64,000 nucleotides of DNA from CAYRGY01 sp964424075 (GCA_964424075.1 CAYRGY010000001.1:248001-312000); one strand, 5' to 3'; counted from the stretch's first letter, positions 24,210-32,610 are shown. Numbers and translations are program-made. Notes: a model not told the origin generated them from the letters alone.

Positions 24210-26306
24210 ATGGCTATACACTATAAAATTAAGAATATACTCAGCGCTCTGCTAATTTTTGCCATTGTGTCTTTGATCACAATTGCTTTAGCCTGGTCTA
24301 ATCCCTTACAAAAAACTCAGCTATTACTTTCTAATTTTCTCTATCAGGAAAGACCAACTAAGAATCCCGTTGTCATCGTAGCTATTGATAATAAGTCGCT
24401 GGACGATCAAGTCGGACTGGGTAAACAATCACAGTGGGATCGTGAATACTACGCTCAAGTAATTGAAAATTTACAAAAATATAGTCCCTCGGCAATAACT
24501 TTGGACATTCTTTTTCGTACCCCTTCAAGTGGCATTTCCCAAAACAAATTACAATCAATTATCGGTGATCCTATCAACGGATCGGCACGTTTGCAGGAAT
24601 ATAGCGGCCAAACCACTCATCCTCAGGATCAAAAGTTAATTGACACACTAAAAACGCATGACAATATTGTTCTGGCATATGAGTTGGAGAACTTTCCCCG
24701 CGACAATATCAATGCCCAAAAGCCGTTTTTTGAATATCAAAACTTGGGCTATTGGAACATTCCAATTAGTAATGACGGACTGTTGCGCAATTACCTTCTA
24801 AAATTCCAAGATTATGAATCTTTGGCACAGCAGACCCTCCACGTGTTACAGCCAAATCTTGGGGATATAGATCAACCATTAATCATAAATTATCACACCA
24901 AACCTTTATCCACTCTTGAAGCATGGCTTAACAATCCCAACTTTAAAATCATTCCCTTCATCGATGTCTACAACGAAGACTATCCGGAGGGCTTTGATCC
25001 AAATTATTTACAAGACAAGATTGTCTTGATCGGTGCCTACTACACTTCTTCGCAAGACAATCACAAAACCCCGATTGATCCTAATAATGTTATGCCCGGC
25101 GTGATGATTCACGCCCAGGCCATTCAAACGATTCTGGACGAAGCTTGGTTGCGCGACATGACTTTACCCGAGCAGGCTGCCGCTATCGCGCTCCTCACTC
25201 TCATCGCTACGGCAGCAATTTTCTTCACTAGATTGAAATTTGCGCTGCCAATTACCATACTAGCAACAGGCGGCTATCTTGCAGCAGCACCTTTTGCTTT
25301 TCAGCAAGGTCTCATTTTCAATCTTGTCTATCCGCCGTTGGCTGTGATAACAGCTCTCATTCTCGGCTATGCCTATCGTTTTCTTACTGAATTCCGCCAA
25401 AAATCATTCCTCCACAATGCGCTGGGCCGCTATGTCAACAAAACTATCGCCGATCAGTCTTTAAGTATCAATCCTCAACAATTAGCTTTAGGTGGCGAGA
25501 AGCGCGAAATAACAGTCATCTTCACTGATATTAAAGACTTCACCTCTATTTCTGAACAGCTTCAACCTCAAAGCCTGGTCGCCCTGCTCAATGAATATTT
25601 TCAAGTCATGGCCGGCATCATCTCCCGACATGGAGGCACTATCGATAAATTTGAAGGTGACGCCATCATGGCTTTCTTTGGAGCTCCGACTCCTCAAGCT
25701 AATCACTCCGTTCGGGCTTGTGAGGCTGCATTGGAAATGCAGGAAGCGTTACCAAGTCTGATGCAAAAATGGGAGCAAGATCCTCCCCTTCCCGGCGGCG
25801 AACCCAAACCTCAAATCGAATTCCGCGTCGGCATTTCCACCGGTGAAGCAATTATCGGTAATGTTGGCTTCGAGGATCACATTGAATACACCGCCATGGG
25901 TGACATCGTCAATCTCGGTTCTCGCCTGGAATCCGCCAACAAAAAGTATCATTCCAAAATTATGATCTCCGAGCAAACCGCCCGCGAAGTCGATCAGTTT
26001 TTTGAACTGCGTTTTCTTGATGTGATTCGTGTCAAAGGCAAGCAAAAGCCTGTCAAAATCTATGAACTAATGGCTCGCCACGGCGCTCTCGACACCGGCC
26101 GTCAAGAGCTGATCCGCCAATACAATCTCGGCCTCAAATTTTATTTCGAACGCAAATTCATCGAAGCGCTGCGCACCTTCAATGAAATTCTCAAAACCCA
26201 CCCCCGCGATTATCTGTCCGACATCTACGCGGCCCGCTGCGAAATACTCAAACGCTACCCCCCGACCTACGACTGGGATTTCGTCTACAATATGGAAAGC
26301 AAGTAG
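24210..26306 (+). CDS. CHASE2-domain class III adenylate cyclase
   Basis: A 698-residue sensor enzyme. After an N-terminal helix comes an extracytoplasmic CHASE2 domain (about 50-290, with VVIVAIDNKSLDD), then three membrane helices (about 320-390), and a class III cyclase domain (about 425-610). Metal Asp residues appear in VIFTDIKDFTS and FEGDAIMAFFGAP; the purine-selecting Lys (DKFEGD) and Asp (AMGDIVNLGSRLE) favour ATP. The last 70 residues look TPR-like. It would turn an outside signal into cAMP. No cAMP receptor is in the window. Confidence 0.92.
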   Translation: MAIHYKIKNILSALLIFAIVSLITIALAWSNPLQKTQLLLSNFLYQERPTKNPVVIVAIDNKSLDDQVGLGKQSQWDREYYAQVIENLQKYSPSAITLDILFRTPSSGISQNKLQSIIGDPINGSARLQEYSGQTTHPQDQKLIDTLKTHDNIVLAYELENFPRDNINAQKPFFEYQNLGYWNIPISNDGLLRNYLLKFQDYESLAQQTLHVLQPNLGDIDQPLIINYHTKPLSTLEAWLNNPNFKIIPFIDVYNEDYPEGFDPNYLQDKIVLIGAYYTSSQDNHKTPIDPNNVMPGVMIHAQAIQTILDEAWLRDMTLPEQAAAIALLTLIATAAIFFTRLKFALPITILATGGYLAAAPFAFQQGLIFNLVYPPLAVITALILGYAYRFLTEFRQKSFLHNALGRYVNKTIADQSLSINPQQLALGGEKREITVIFTDIKDFTSISEQLQPQSLVALLNEYFQVMAGIISRHGGTIDKFEGDAIMAFFGAPTPQANHSVRACEAALEMQEALPSLMQKWEQDPPLPGGEPKPQIEFRVGISTGEAIIGNVGFEDHIEYTAMGDIVNLGSRLESANKKYHSKIMISEQTAREVDQFFELRFLDVIRVKGKQKPVKIYELMARHGALDTGRQELIRQYNLGLKFYFERKFIEALRTFNEILKTHPRDYLSDIYAARCEILKRYPPTYDWDFVYNMESK

Positions 26307-27059
26307 TTAGGCCGGTCTAGGCCTTCTGGCGACGCCCCACACCCAATTAAAAAGGCGCCTTAGCGCCTTTGAGATCATTTCCGATTCTACTATCAGTCCG
26401 ATCTGTTCTTTTACCGATATGAGTGCGTATTTGTTTCCATACACCAGGAACGTTATTCCCAGATCATACTGACCCGAGAGAAAGCGCGACTCCCGCCGAA
26501 ATTCATCATCACTCGCCGCCACCGGCAGTTTATCCAGTGTGAATATCGCTTTGGCGTGAATATTTCTTTTTACTCTTTCATATTTAAAATACGGAGCCGC
26601 CTCATCGATAAAATCCTTAAAATTACTAGAAACATAACAGCGCATCTCATCACCGCTATTTAATATATCCATCAGCACATTTATTAGTCCGCTCTTCCCC
26701 TCAAAAAATTGCACTTTCTGCTTATGAGTTTTCTGAAAATATATAGTTTCACCGCACTTTATCTCCGCCCTTAATTGATTAAGCTTCTTGAGTAGAAAAT
26801 TCTGCTTCAAATCAAGATTCTCAATCCAAATCTGCGGATCCACCGCCATCACGTAATTAGTTTTATTCCGCTCAATTTGACTCACAAATCCTCTTTCCCG
26901 CAAATTATTTACATACGAATAGCAAGTCGTTCTGTTTATTCCGACTTGCTTGGCGATGTGACTGATTGGACTGCACCCTGTTCCTAATAAAAAACTGTAG
27001 ATTTGTATCTCCTTATCATTTAGATGTAATTCTTTTAAGATAAGCTCTAAGTTTTCCAT
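26307..27059 (-). CDS. TrmB-type HTH transcriptional regulator
   Basis: A 250-residue protein. The N-terminal winged helix (about 5-70: LNDKEIQIYSFLLG, PISHIAKQVGINRTTCYSYVNNL) is typical of TrmB regulators, and the remaining part resembles the TrmB/PLD-like effector domain (SGDEMRCYVSSNFKDFIDEA). TrmB proteins bind sugars or other ligands; the ligand here is unknown. Just upstream lies a TTGACA-N2-TGTCAA palindrome and then an array with related palindromes, which could be its operators. Stop codons of this gene and the cyclase are adjacent. Confidence 0.85.
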   Translation of the reverse strand: MENLELILKELHLNDKEIQIYSFLLGTGCSPISHIAKQVGINRTTCYSYVNNLRERGFVSQIERNKTNYVMAVDPQIWIENLDLKQNFLLKKLNQLRAEIKCGETIYFQKTHKQKVQFFEGKSGLINVLMDILNSGDEMRCYVSSNFKDFIDEAAPYFKYERVKRNIHAKAIFTLDKLPVAASDDEFRRESRFLSGQYDLGITFLVYGNKYALISVKEQIGLIVESEMISKALRRLFNWVWGVARRPRPA

Positions 27060-27101
27060 TAGTTCAAAATTTTCAAAAACAAGAGTATTAAAACACTAGA
27101 G

Positions 27102-27115
27102 TTGACAAGTGTCAA
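27102..27115. promoter_or_regulatory. Palindromic site upstream of TrmB-type gene
   Basis: TTGACA-AG-TGTCAA, an inverted repeat with 6-bp arms 43 bases upstream of the regulator start. Its half-site recurs in the tandem repeats nearby, so it is a candidate autoregulatory operator. Confidence 0.45.
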
Positions 27116-27249
27116 GAAAATTGTAGAGAAAGTTTTGGTGAGCCGCCGGAATGCCCTCCACTAGCCCAAAACGATTTTTTGTATGTTGTTGTAGTTTTTC
27201 GCCAACAGGCGGGGCAATACCGCCGCGCTGCTGAACCACTTTCGGCAGT

Positions 27250-27423
27250 CGCGCCAACCGTTGACCATCGCGCCACAACTGACCATCGCGTGACCGTTGA
27301 CTGGTGCGCCACCGTTGACTGGTGCGTCAACCGTTGACTGGCGCGCCACCGTTGACTGGTGCGCCAACTGTTGACTGGTACGCCACCGTTGACTAGTGCG
27401 TCACCGTTGACAAGTGCGTCAAC
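27250..27423. repeat. 18-19 bp minisatellite with embedded palindromes
   Basis: About ten degenerate units with consensus near GCGCCACCGTTGACTGGT. Two places carry the perfect inverted repeat GTTGAC-N6-GTCAAC (27314-27331 and 27406-27423). Units differ by one-base insertions and substitutions. There are no spacers, so this is not a CRISPR array. It lies between the TrmB-type regulator and the HNH gene. Confidence 0.85.
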
Positions 27424-27554
27424 CCTCCAAAACCGCAGCAGCAAGCCTTTAACACCGTATCATCGCGCCACAACTGACTCCAAATTTCAACCTCGAAAAC
27501 GCGACAAAACGGCTTTCGGATGCTATAATACAAGCCTTCTCTAACCCGACGCCC

Positions 27555-28355
27555 ATGACCGATCAAGAGCTATACAAAAAATGCAGACATTATGGATATT
27601 TGAGCCTCGAATATCGCCGTAAATTCATCGGCCTGCTGCCCGAAGTCGCCCGCCGCGAGCTTTGGCTTCGCAAAGGTTACACGTCGATTTATCATTTTGC
27701 TGCCAAGCTCGCTGGAATCAGCGCGGCGCAAGTCGATGAAGTTTTGCGACTGGAGGGTCGTCTTCAAGACAAGCCGGAGCTGCACATCGCACTAATCACC
27801 GGCGAAATTGGCGCTTCCAAATTGGCACGTATTGCCTCCATCGCTACACCTTCAAACGCATCCGAACTTGCCAAAGCTGCCAAAGTGCTTTCTAAATCTA
27901 CAATAGAAACAATGATCCGTGATCATAAAGCGCAGGAGAACAAGCTAAACAGCCAATCCGGCCCACTGCCCGGGCATGTGAGCGAAAACAAAACAATATT
28001 ACGTCAACTAACGCTAGCCAAAGATGTCGCCAATCAGCTGATCGAAATGCAAAGTAGGGGAATCGACCTCAATCAAGAGCTCCGCGACTTCCTGCAACTG
28101 CGCCGCCAAAAGCTCCAAAAAGCCAAACGCACGCTCAAACCCACCAAAACACTGACCCCCAAAATTCGCCGTTTAGTCACGCAGGAACAAGGCGTAAATT
28201 GCGCCAAATGTCACAAACCGGCGCAGCAAATCCATCACAAAAAACCGCAAGCGCTCAAAGGCTCCCATCATCCTACCAACCTCCAGCCGCTTTGCGCTGA
28301 GCACCATGCACTGACGCATCTAAGCGAGCGCCTCAAATATTTTTCGTCGACATGA
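27555..28355 (+). CDS. HNH endonuclease-domain protein
   Basis: A 266-residue protein. The N-terminal part (GYTSIYHFAAKLAGISAAQVDEVL, ALITGEIGASKLARIASI; quoted in pieces about 40-100) resembles the helical region of DUF222-like HNH proteins. The C-terminal 60 residues form the HNH module: CAKC, IHHKKPQALKGSHHPTNLQPLC and AEHHALTH, with two Cys pairs for zinc. It is probably a nuclease of a selfish or defence type; the target is unknown. Confidence 0.85.
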   Translation: MTDQELYKKCRHYGYLSLEYRRKFIGLLPEVARRELWLRKGYTSIYHFAAKLAGISAAQVDEVLRLEGRLQDKPELHIALITGEIGASKLARIASIATPSNASELAKAAKVLSKSTIETMIRDHKAQENKLNSQSGPLPGHVSENKTILRQLTLAKDVANQLIEMQSRGIDLNQELRDFLQLRRQKLQKAKRTLKPTKTLTPKIRRLVTQEQGVNCAKCHKPAQQIHHKKPQALKGSHHPTNLQPLCAEHHALTHLSERLKYFSST

Positions 28356-28360
28356 GAAAC

Positions 28361-28409
28361 GGCGCCGGGCGGGCGAGGCGCGCCCGCCCACCTCGCCAAG
28401 CCCGGCGCC
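28361..28409. repeat. Long GC-rich inverted repeat after HNH gene
   Basis: GGCGCCGGGC (28361-28370) pairs with GCCCGGCGCC (28400-28409) and GGCGAGG (28372-28378) with CCTCGCC (28391-28397), giving about 17 bp of stem around a 12-base loop. An alternative inner stem GGGCGGGC/GCCCGCCC is also possible. No T-run follows. The stretch to 28500 is GC-rich with short CCCGCCGCCCCAAACAA repeats and no gene. Confidence 0.8.
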
Positions 28410-28526
28410 CGGCACCCCTCGCAAAGCCCACCTCGCCAAACCCGCCGCCCCAAACAAAGCCCGCCGCCCCAAACAACGCCTAGCGCCACGCGCCAAGCTC
28501 TCTCAACATGGCTCGGTCGCTCCGTC

Positions 28527-29471
28527 CTATCCCCAAAAGCCGCCTTTGGATTTTGGCTCCATCCCGGACTCTTTCGCCAGGTTTTGATAAAGTTGCTTTT
28601 CTTTCTTGTTTAGTTTCGCGGGAATCACCACATTGATTTTGACAAAATGATCTCCACGTTCATCACTATGTAGTTTATTCACTCCATAGCCTTTTAACTT
28701 GAACACTTTGCCGGGTTGAGTACCCGCCGGGATCTTCAAAGTCACATCCTTATCAATTGTTTTGACCTTGACCTCATCTCCTAGCACCGCTTGCAGCGTG
28801 CTAATATCGCACAAACTATGCACATCAAAACCATGTCGAACGAAATCCTTATGCGGCTGCAAGCGCACATGAACATATAAATCACCTTGAGGTCCTCCAT
28901 TTATACCAGGCTCACCCTTCCCACTAAGTCGCACTATTGAACCATTATCGACTCCGGCCGGTATCTTTACTTTCACTGTCTCTGACTTCGACTTTCCAGA
29001 GGTGTCAGGACGGGTAATCATCAATTCTTTCTCAGTGCCAAAAGCCGCATCATCAAAAGAAATTTGCATCTCAAATTCCAAATTACGCCCCTTGCGAGGA
29101 GCATTGGAGCGCGCACCGAAACCAGAAAAGAAAGCCTCAAAAATATCGGCGAAACTATCTCCCTGAAATTCAGTCCGCATATTGTTAAAATCAAATCCGC
29201 TTTGTCCGAAGCCACCGGCAAAGCCGCCCATGTCCGGGCCGCCGCCGAATCCCGCACCGGCAGCCCCAAATTGATCATAGGCCTGGCGCTTCTGCTTATC
29301 ACCGAGCACTTCATAGGCCTGATTAATCTCCTTAAACTTCTGTTCAGCCTCAGCTTCACCCTTATGCTTATCAGGATGCCATTCCATCGCTAATTTTCGG
29401 TATGCTTTCTTGATGTCAGCATCGTTGGCGTCCTTGTTGACGCCCAGCACTTCATATAAATCCTTTGCCAT
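28527..29471 (-). CDS. DnaJ-like co-chaperone (CbpA type)
   Basis: ATG at 29471 gives MAKDLYEVLGV, the normal J-domain start; a longer frame adds four residues. In the 314-residue product the J domain holds the HPD motif (EWHPDKH), then comes a Gly/Phe-rich linker (about 75-110) and the two substrate-binding beta domains (about 130-300). The Cys-rich zinc domain of true DnaJ is missing, as in CbpA. It would stimulate Hsp70 (DnaK) ATPase. dnaK and grpE are not adjacent. Confidence 0.93.
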   Translation of the reverse strand: MAKDLYEVLGVNKDANDADIKKAYRKLAMEWHPDKHKGEAEAEQKFKEINQAYEVLGDKQKRQAYDQFGAAGAGFGGGPDMGGFAGGFGQSGFDFNNMRTEFQGDSFADIFEAFFSGFGARSNAPRKGRNLEFEMQISFDDAAFGTEKELMITRPDTSGKSKSETVKVKIPAGVDNGSIVRLSGKGEPGINGGPQGDLYVHVRLQPHKDFVRHGFDVHSLCDISTLQAVLGDEVKVKTIDKDVTLKIPAGTQPGKVFKLKGYGVNKLHSDERGDHFVKINVVIPAKLNKKEKQLYQNLAKESGMEPKSKGGFWG

Positions 29472-29602
29472 AAATATTTGCAAAATCTGGCACTTACTTT
29501 ACCAGATTGCTAATTTGAAGTAAAATCAATTTGAAATTTAGCTTTTGATGAGTTAAATTCGGCACACGCACCTTAAATGGAAATGTCCCGAACGTTTAAC
29601 AT

Positions 29603-29679
29603 GGAGCTATAGCTCAGTTGGCTAGAGCGCTACATTGACATTGTAGAGGTCAGTGGTTCGAGTCCACTTAGCTCCACCA
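29603..29679 (+). tRNA. tRNA-Val (GAC)
   Basis: Full cloverleaf: acceptor GGAGCTA/TAGCTCC, anticodon arm CTACA-TTGACAT-TGTAG with anticodon GAC, T-arm GGTTCGAGTCC, and CCA encoded in the gene. Confidence 0.96.
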
Positions 29680-29681
29680 AA

Positions 29682-29703
29682 GTCGGCCGTAAAACTGGCC
29701 GAC
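29682..29703 (+). terminator. Hairpin after tRNA-Val
   Basis: GTCGGCC and GGCCGAC, a 7-bp perfect stem with an 8-base loop, three bases after the tRNA. No T-run; possible processing or termination signal. Confidence 0.45.
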
Positions 29704-29718
29704 CTATATAAAATTATG

Positions 29719-29959
29719 CGAAACAGAGATTTAAACCAAATAATTAGGCTAATTAAAATTTTTTACGAATAGCTTTAAAGCATTCACAAACTTTTTGCCA
29801 TGATTAAGCATATTTATCATCAGAGTTTGGTCAAGATATGTTTCAAAATCAAATACTTTTTCGCTTTTTCTCATAACCTTCCAATTTGCGATAAAGCCCA
29901 CTTTTTTTTATATATTCCAAAAACTTGGAAAGATCTGTTTGATTAATTGGAGTTTTCAT
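29719..29959 (-). pseudogene. Small AT-rich gene, probably frameshifted
   Basis: ATG at 29957-29959 (overlapping the LemA stop) opens a 36-residue frame, MKTPINQTDLSKFLEYIKKS onward, ending at 29849. A second frame starting near 29877 reads FDFETYLDQTLMINMLNHGK and on to a stop near 29750. Joined by one frame change they would make about 70 residues downstream of LemA. No family recognised. It could equally be two unrelated short frames. Confidence 0.3.
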
Positions 29960-30440
29960 CTTCAACAAGTGTAAAGTAAGGAACCTTTTTAAAATTGAAA
30001 ATTCCAGCAATCAAATTGATTGGGAAATAATCTATTATAATATTGTAGTCATTGGCAGCTGAATTATAGGCTCTTCTCGCCGCAGAAATATAGGATTCAA
30101 TCACGACCAATTCATTCTGCAATTTCATAAAAAGCTTATTACTCTTCAATTCCGGGTAGTTTTCAGATAGAAAAAGAATATTTTTGAGACCCATTGTTAA
30201 ATCTATTTCATAGTCTATTCGATCTTCTTTTTTCAGTTTCTTCGTATGCGATTCATCTGTGTAAATAGCGCTTCTTATCTTTGAAATGCTCTTAAAAGCC
30301 TCTTTTTCAAAGGTAGAGTACCCCTTAACAACGTTAACCAAATTAGGAATCAAGTCTGCTCTTTTCTTTAATTGCACATCAATCGAAGACCAAGCTTCTT
30401 CAACCACATTTAGCTTAAAAATAACTATATTATATATCAC
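29943..30440 (-). CDS. LemA family protein without its N-terminal helix
   Basis: A 165-residue protein with the LemA core: VVEEAWSSIDVQLKKRADL, IPNLVNVVKGYSTFEKEAF, then coiled helices and AARRAYNSAANDYN. LemA proteins form long helical bundles anchored in the membrane, function unknown. The usual N-terminal membrane helix is not there: the GTG start at 30440 is only 15 bases downstream of an in-frame TAA. Either the anchor has been lost or the 5' end is damaged. Strongly AT-rich. Confidence 0.75.
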   Translation of the reverse strand: MIYNIVIFKLNVVEEAWSSIDVQLKKRADLIPNLVNVVKGYSTFEKEAFKSISKIRSAIYTDESHTKKLKKEDRIDYEIDLTMGLKNILFLSENYPELKSNKLFMKLQNELVVIESYISAARRAYNSAANDYNIIIDYFPINLIAGIFNFKKVPYFTLVEDENSN

Positions 30441-30586
30441 AACAATAATTTAATTATATTATTATAAAATATTATAATTAACAGTGAAAGATCTCCACTT
30501 TCAATACTAGGCTCACCATCATCATCTCAACTTGCAAGTATATTCTTTTTTGCTATCATTCTCCTGCTTAAAAGCCGTCCAAATAT

Positions 30587-30661
30587 GCTCCCATCGTCTA
30601 GCGGTTAGGACATCGCCCTCTCACGGCGAAAACAGGGGTTCGATTCCCCTTGGGAGTACCA
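30587..30661 (+). tRNA. tRNA-Glu (CTC)
   Basis: Acceptor GCTCCCA/TGGGAGT, anticodon arm TCGCC-CTCTCAC-GGCGA with anticodon CTC, T-arm GGGGTTCGATTCCCC, CCA encoded. Its last 17 bases are repeated at 32581-32597. Confidence 0.95.
30645..30661 (+). repeat. Direct repeat copy 1 (3' end of tRNA-Glu; att-like)
   Basis: TCCCCTTGGGAGTACCA, identical to the copy at 32581-32597. A tRNA 3' end repeated downstream is the usual footprint of site-specific integration. Confidence 0.8.
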
Positions 30662-30850
30662 AAAGAGATAATACGCCATTTTACCGACCACCATACTCGT
30701 TCACTCTATTTCGTCATGCTTAAATGAGGGAGTGGTGACAAATCGAAGGTCATTTTTTGTGGATTGAATAGATTGAGAGGTCTGTTTGCGCTAGGGGAAA
30801 ATACTGATATAATTAAATCTGTCGTCTCATCAAATGAAAGCGAGGAAAAC

Positions 30851-31318
30851 ATGAGTCGTACCGATCTGGAAAATAAGCGTGAGCTGATTAAGGAGCTTGA
30901 TCTTGAGCCCATTGTGTTCAAGCTGGTGAAGGAGAAGGGCTGGGAGCTGCGTGATGCTCGCATGGTTGAAGTACTGTACCGGCAGTTTCTGTTCTTGAAC
31001 GTCAAGTACGAGGACAGGTCGATCGTGCCGACCGAAGAGGTTGATGAGTTCTGGCACCAGCACATTCTTGACACGCGCAAGTACGCGGTTGACTGCGAGC
31101 ATCTCTTTGGCGGCATGTTGCATCACTTTCCCTACCTGGGGATTCGTGGTGGGAATGACGCTGAGGTGCTGCAGACGACCTTCGCCGGAACCAAGGATCT
31201 TTGGAAGAGCGAGTTCGGCGGAGACAATGCTGAAGGATTCGTCAAGATCAGCCAAGCCGAAGTAATGACGACAGGCTTCGAGTGGCTGATCGCCTACCTA
31301 AACTACGTACAAATATGA
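30851..31318 (+). CDS. Small WHxH-motif protein (GRDP/DUF1399-like)
   Basis: ATG at 30851 follows a GAGG site; the frame is open further upstream without support. The 155-residue product contains VDEFWHQHILDTRKYAVDC and LFGGMLHHFPYLGIRG. The WHxHILDT...DC...LHHxP series matches the repeat of plant glycine-rich-domain proteins and their bacterial relatives (DUF1399-like), with conserved His and Cys that could bind metal. Function is unknown. It overlaps the hydrolase gene by ATGA and is GC-richer than its neighbour. Confidence 0.75.
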   Translation: MSRTDLENKRELIKELDLEPIVFKLVKEKGWELRDARMVEVLYRQFLFLNVKYEDRSIVPTEEVDEFWHQHILDTRKYAVDCEHLFGGMLHHFPYLGIRGGNDAEVLQTTFAGTKDLWKSEFGGDNAEGFVKISQAEVMTTGFEWLIAYLNYVQI

Positions 31319-32151
31319 GAAAATTTGAAATCACATCGGAAGTCATTAAGTTTTGGGAATTTCAGTTTGATAGAAACTTGGTAGAAACTTGGAAAAACAA
31401 TGCAGACCTGACGGAGGTTCTGGAATTTGACTATGAAGTTGATCAGAATAAGGTGCGGGGGTATTTGGTTATGCCAAAACAGATTGTAGGCAAAGTGCCA
31501 ATTATACTTTTTTCACGTGGTGGTTATAAAGATTTTGGAAGAGTAAATTCATTCTATTTATTTGGTTTATTAAGTACTCTAGCGCGACAAGGTTTTGCGG
31601 TGCTGGCTAGTCAAAAACAAGGGAATAGCTTTTCTGAAGGAAAGGATACTTGGGGTGGTGATAATCATTTGGGAGATTTGTTGAAGCTGAGAGAAGTGGT
31701 TAAAGATGATGCACGAATTGATGTTGATCGGGTTGGCCTTTTGGGAGTCAGCAGAGGAGGGATTGAGGTTTATAAGATTTTGAAAAAGGCCCCGGATTTT
31801 GTGAAAGCCGCGGTGACTATTGGTAGTACGACTGATTTAATCAAAATGCTGGAGGCGCGGCCGGATTTAAATTGGGTATTTGATGAGGCTTTCGGGAAAA
31901 CGAGGGTGGGAATGGAAGACCGATCCCTAGCCTATTGGCATGAGGATGTGTCTAAACAGATTCCGCTTTTGGCTCTACAGGGAGCACAAGATGAAAGGAC
32001 TCCGGTTAGCCAAGCGGAGGTGTTTAAGAAAATGGGAGACAATGTTAAATTGAAGGTGATTGAAGAGGGAAATCATTCGCTGTCGAATTGGAATGGACTA
32101 CAGGAGTGTTTGGTCGAATTTTGGAATAGTAATTTGAGGGCTAGCGAATAA
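31315..32151 (+). CDS. Alpha/beta hydrolase, prolyl-oligopeptidase-like
   Basis: ATG at 31315 overlaps the previous stop. The 278-residue protein has the nucleophile elbow GVSRGG (Ser about residue 145), a candidate acid in GAQDERTPV and the catalytic His in EEGNHSLSNW, the order seen in S9/dienelactone-type hydrolases. No signal peptide, so cytoplasmic. The substrate is unknown; peptide or ester bonds are possible. With the WHxH-motif protein it forms a two-gene cargo of the tRNA-bounded island. Confidence 0.85.
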   Translation: MRKFEITSEVIKFWEFQFDRNLVETWKNNADLTEVLEFDYEVDQNKVRGYLVMPKQIVGKVPIILFSRGGYKDFGRVNSFYLFGLLSTLARQGFAVLASQKQGNSFSEGKDTWGGDNHLGDLLKLREVVKDDARIDVDRVGLLGVSRGGIEVYKILKKAPDFVKAAVTIGSTTDLIKMLEARPDLNWVFDEAFGKTRVGMEDRSLAYWHEDVSKQIPLLALQGAQDERTPVSQAEVFKKMGDNVKLKVIEEGNHSLSNWNGLQECLVEFWNSNLRASE

Positions 32152-32259
32152 GTTTAGGAAGAGGATTTGCAGACTAAGATAGTATAATTCGTATATTCTA
32201 AAGTCACTTGGATGATGTAAATCAATTTTCACTCTGACTGCATAAGAGGGGAACGATAA

Positions 32260-32487
32260 GCTAAAGATAATGCTATCGCACCCAATGTACTTATCCAAAA
32301 AAACAAACAGCACGTAGTCGAAAATGCTGCAATCTTGCATCATCGGCTTGCTCATATTCACCCGTTTTGGGATGGTAATGGTAGAACTGCCAGACTGGTA
32401 ATGAATATTTTGATCATGTCAGCTGGCTATCCTCTGACAATTATTTTAAAGAATGACAAGAAAAGGTACTATCGCGTCCTAGCATAA
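32260..32487 (+). pseudogene. Fic-domain remnant
   Basis: A 75-codon open stretch contains the complete Fic catalytic motif (HIHPFWDGNGRTARLVMN) plus the following YPLTIILKNDKKRYYRVLA, then a TAA. Upstream there is a stop and no N-terminal Fic part; downstream, in-frame sequence (SNQRDK) resembles a continuation beyond the stop. So it is a 5'-truncated, 3'-interrupted AMP-transferase gene. Lies just inside the right tRNA-Glu repeat. Confidence 0.75.
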
Positions 32488-32580
32488 TCAAATCAACGAG
32501 ATAAATAAAATAGGAAAGCTATAATGAACACGCCATAGATTGTTTGAGATCAAAAAATGTTGAAAACAGTTCTAGCACCG

Positions 32581-32597
32581 TCCCCTTGGGAGTACCA
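32581..32597 (+). repeat. Direct repeat copy 2 (tRNA-Glu 3' end; att-like)
   Basis: TCCCCTTGGGAGTACCA, identical over 17 bases to the end of tRNA-Glu at 30645-30661. No tRNA body precedes it. Confidence 0.8.
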
Positions 32598-32610
32598 GAA
32601 ATCATTTTAC

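Larger units (their letters stand above)
30645..32597. mobile_element. Small genomic island bounded by tRNA-Glu repeats
   Basis: About 1.95 kb between two 17-bp copies of the tRNA-Glu 3' end. Contents: a WHxH-motif protein, an alpha/beta hydrolase overlapping it by four bases, and a Fic-domain remnant. The first gene is GC-richer than the surroundings. There is no integrase, so it is either a degraded element or one mobilised in trans. Confidence 0.6.

Noticed and set aside
27250..27423. Possible CRISPR array
   Set aside because: Units are 18-19 bp, directly adjacent and degenerate, with no unique spacers and no cas genes.
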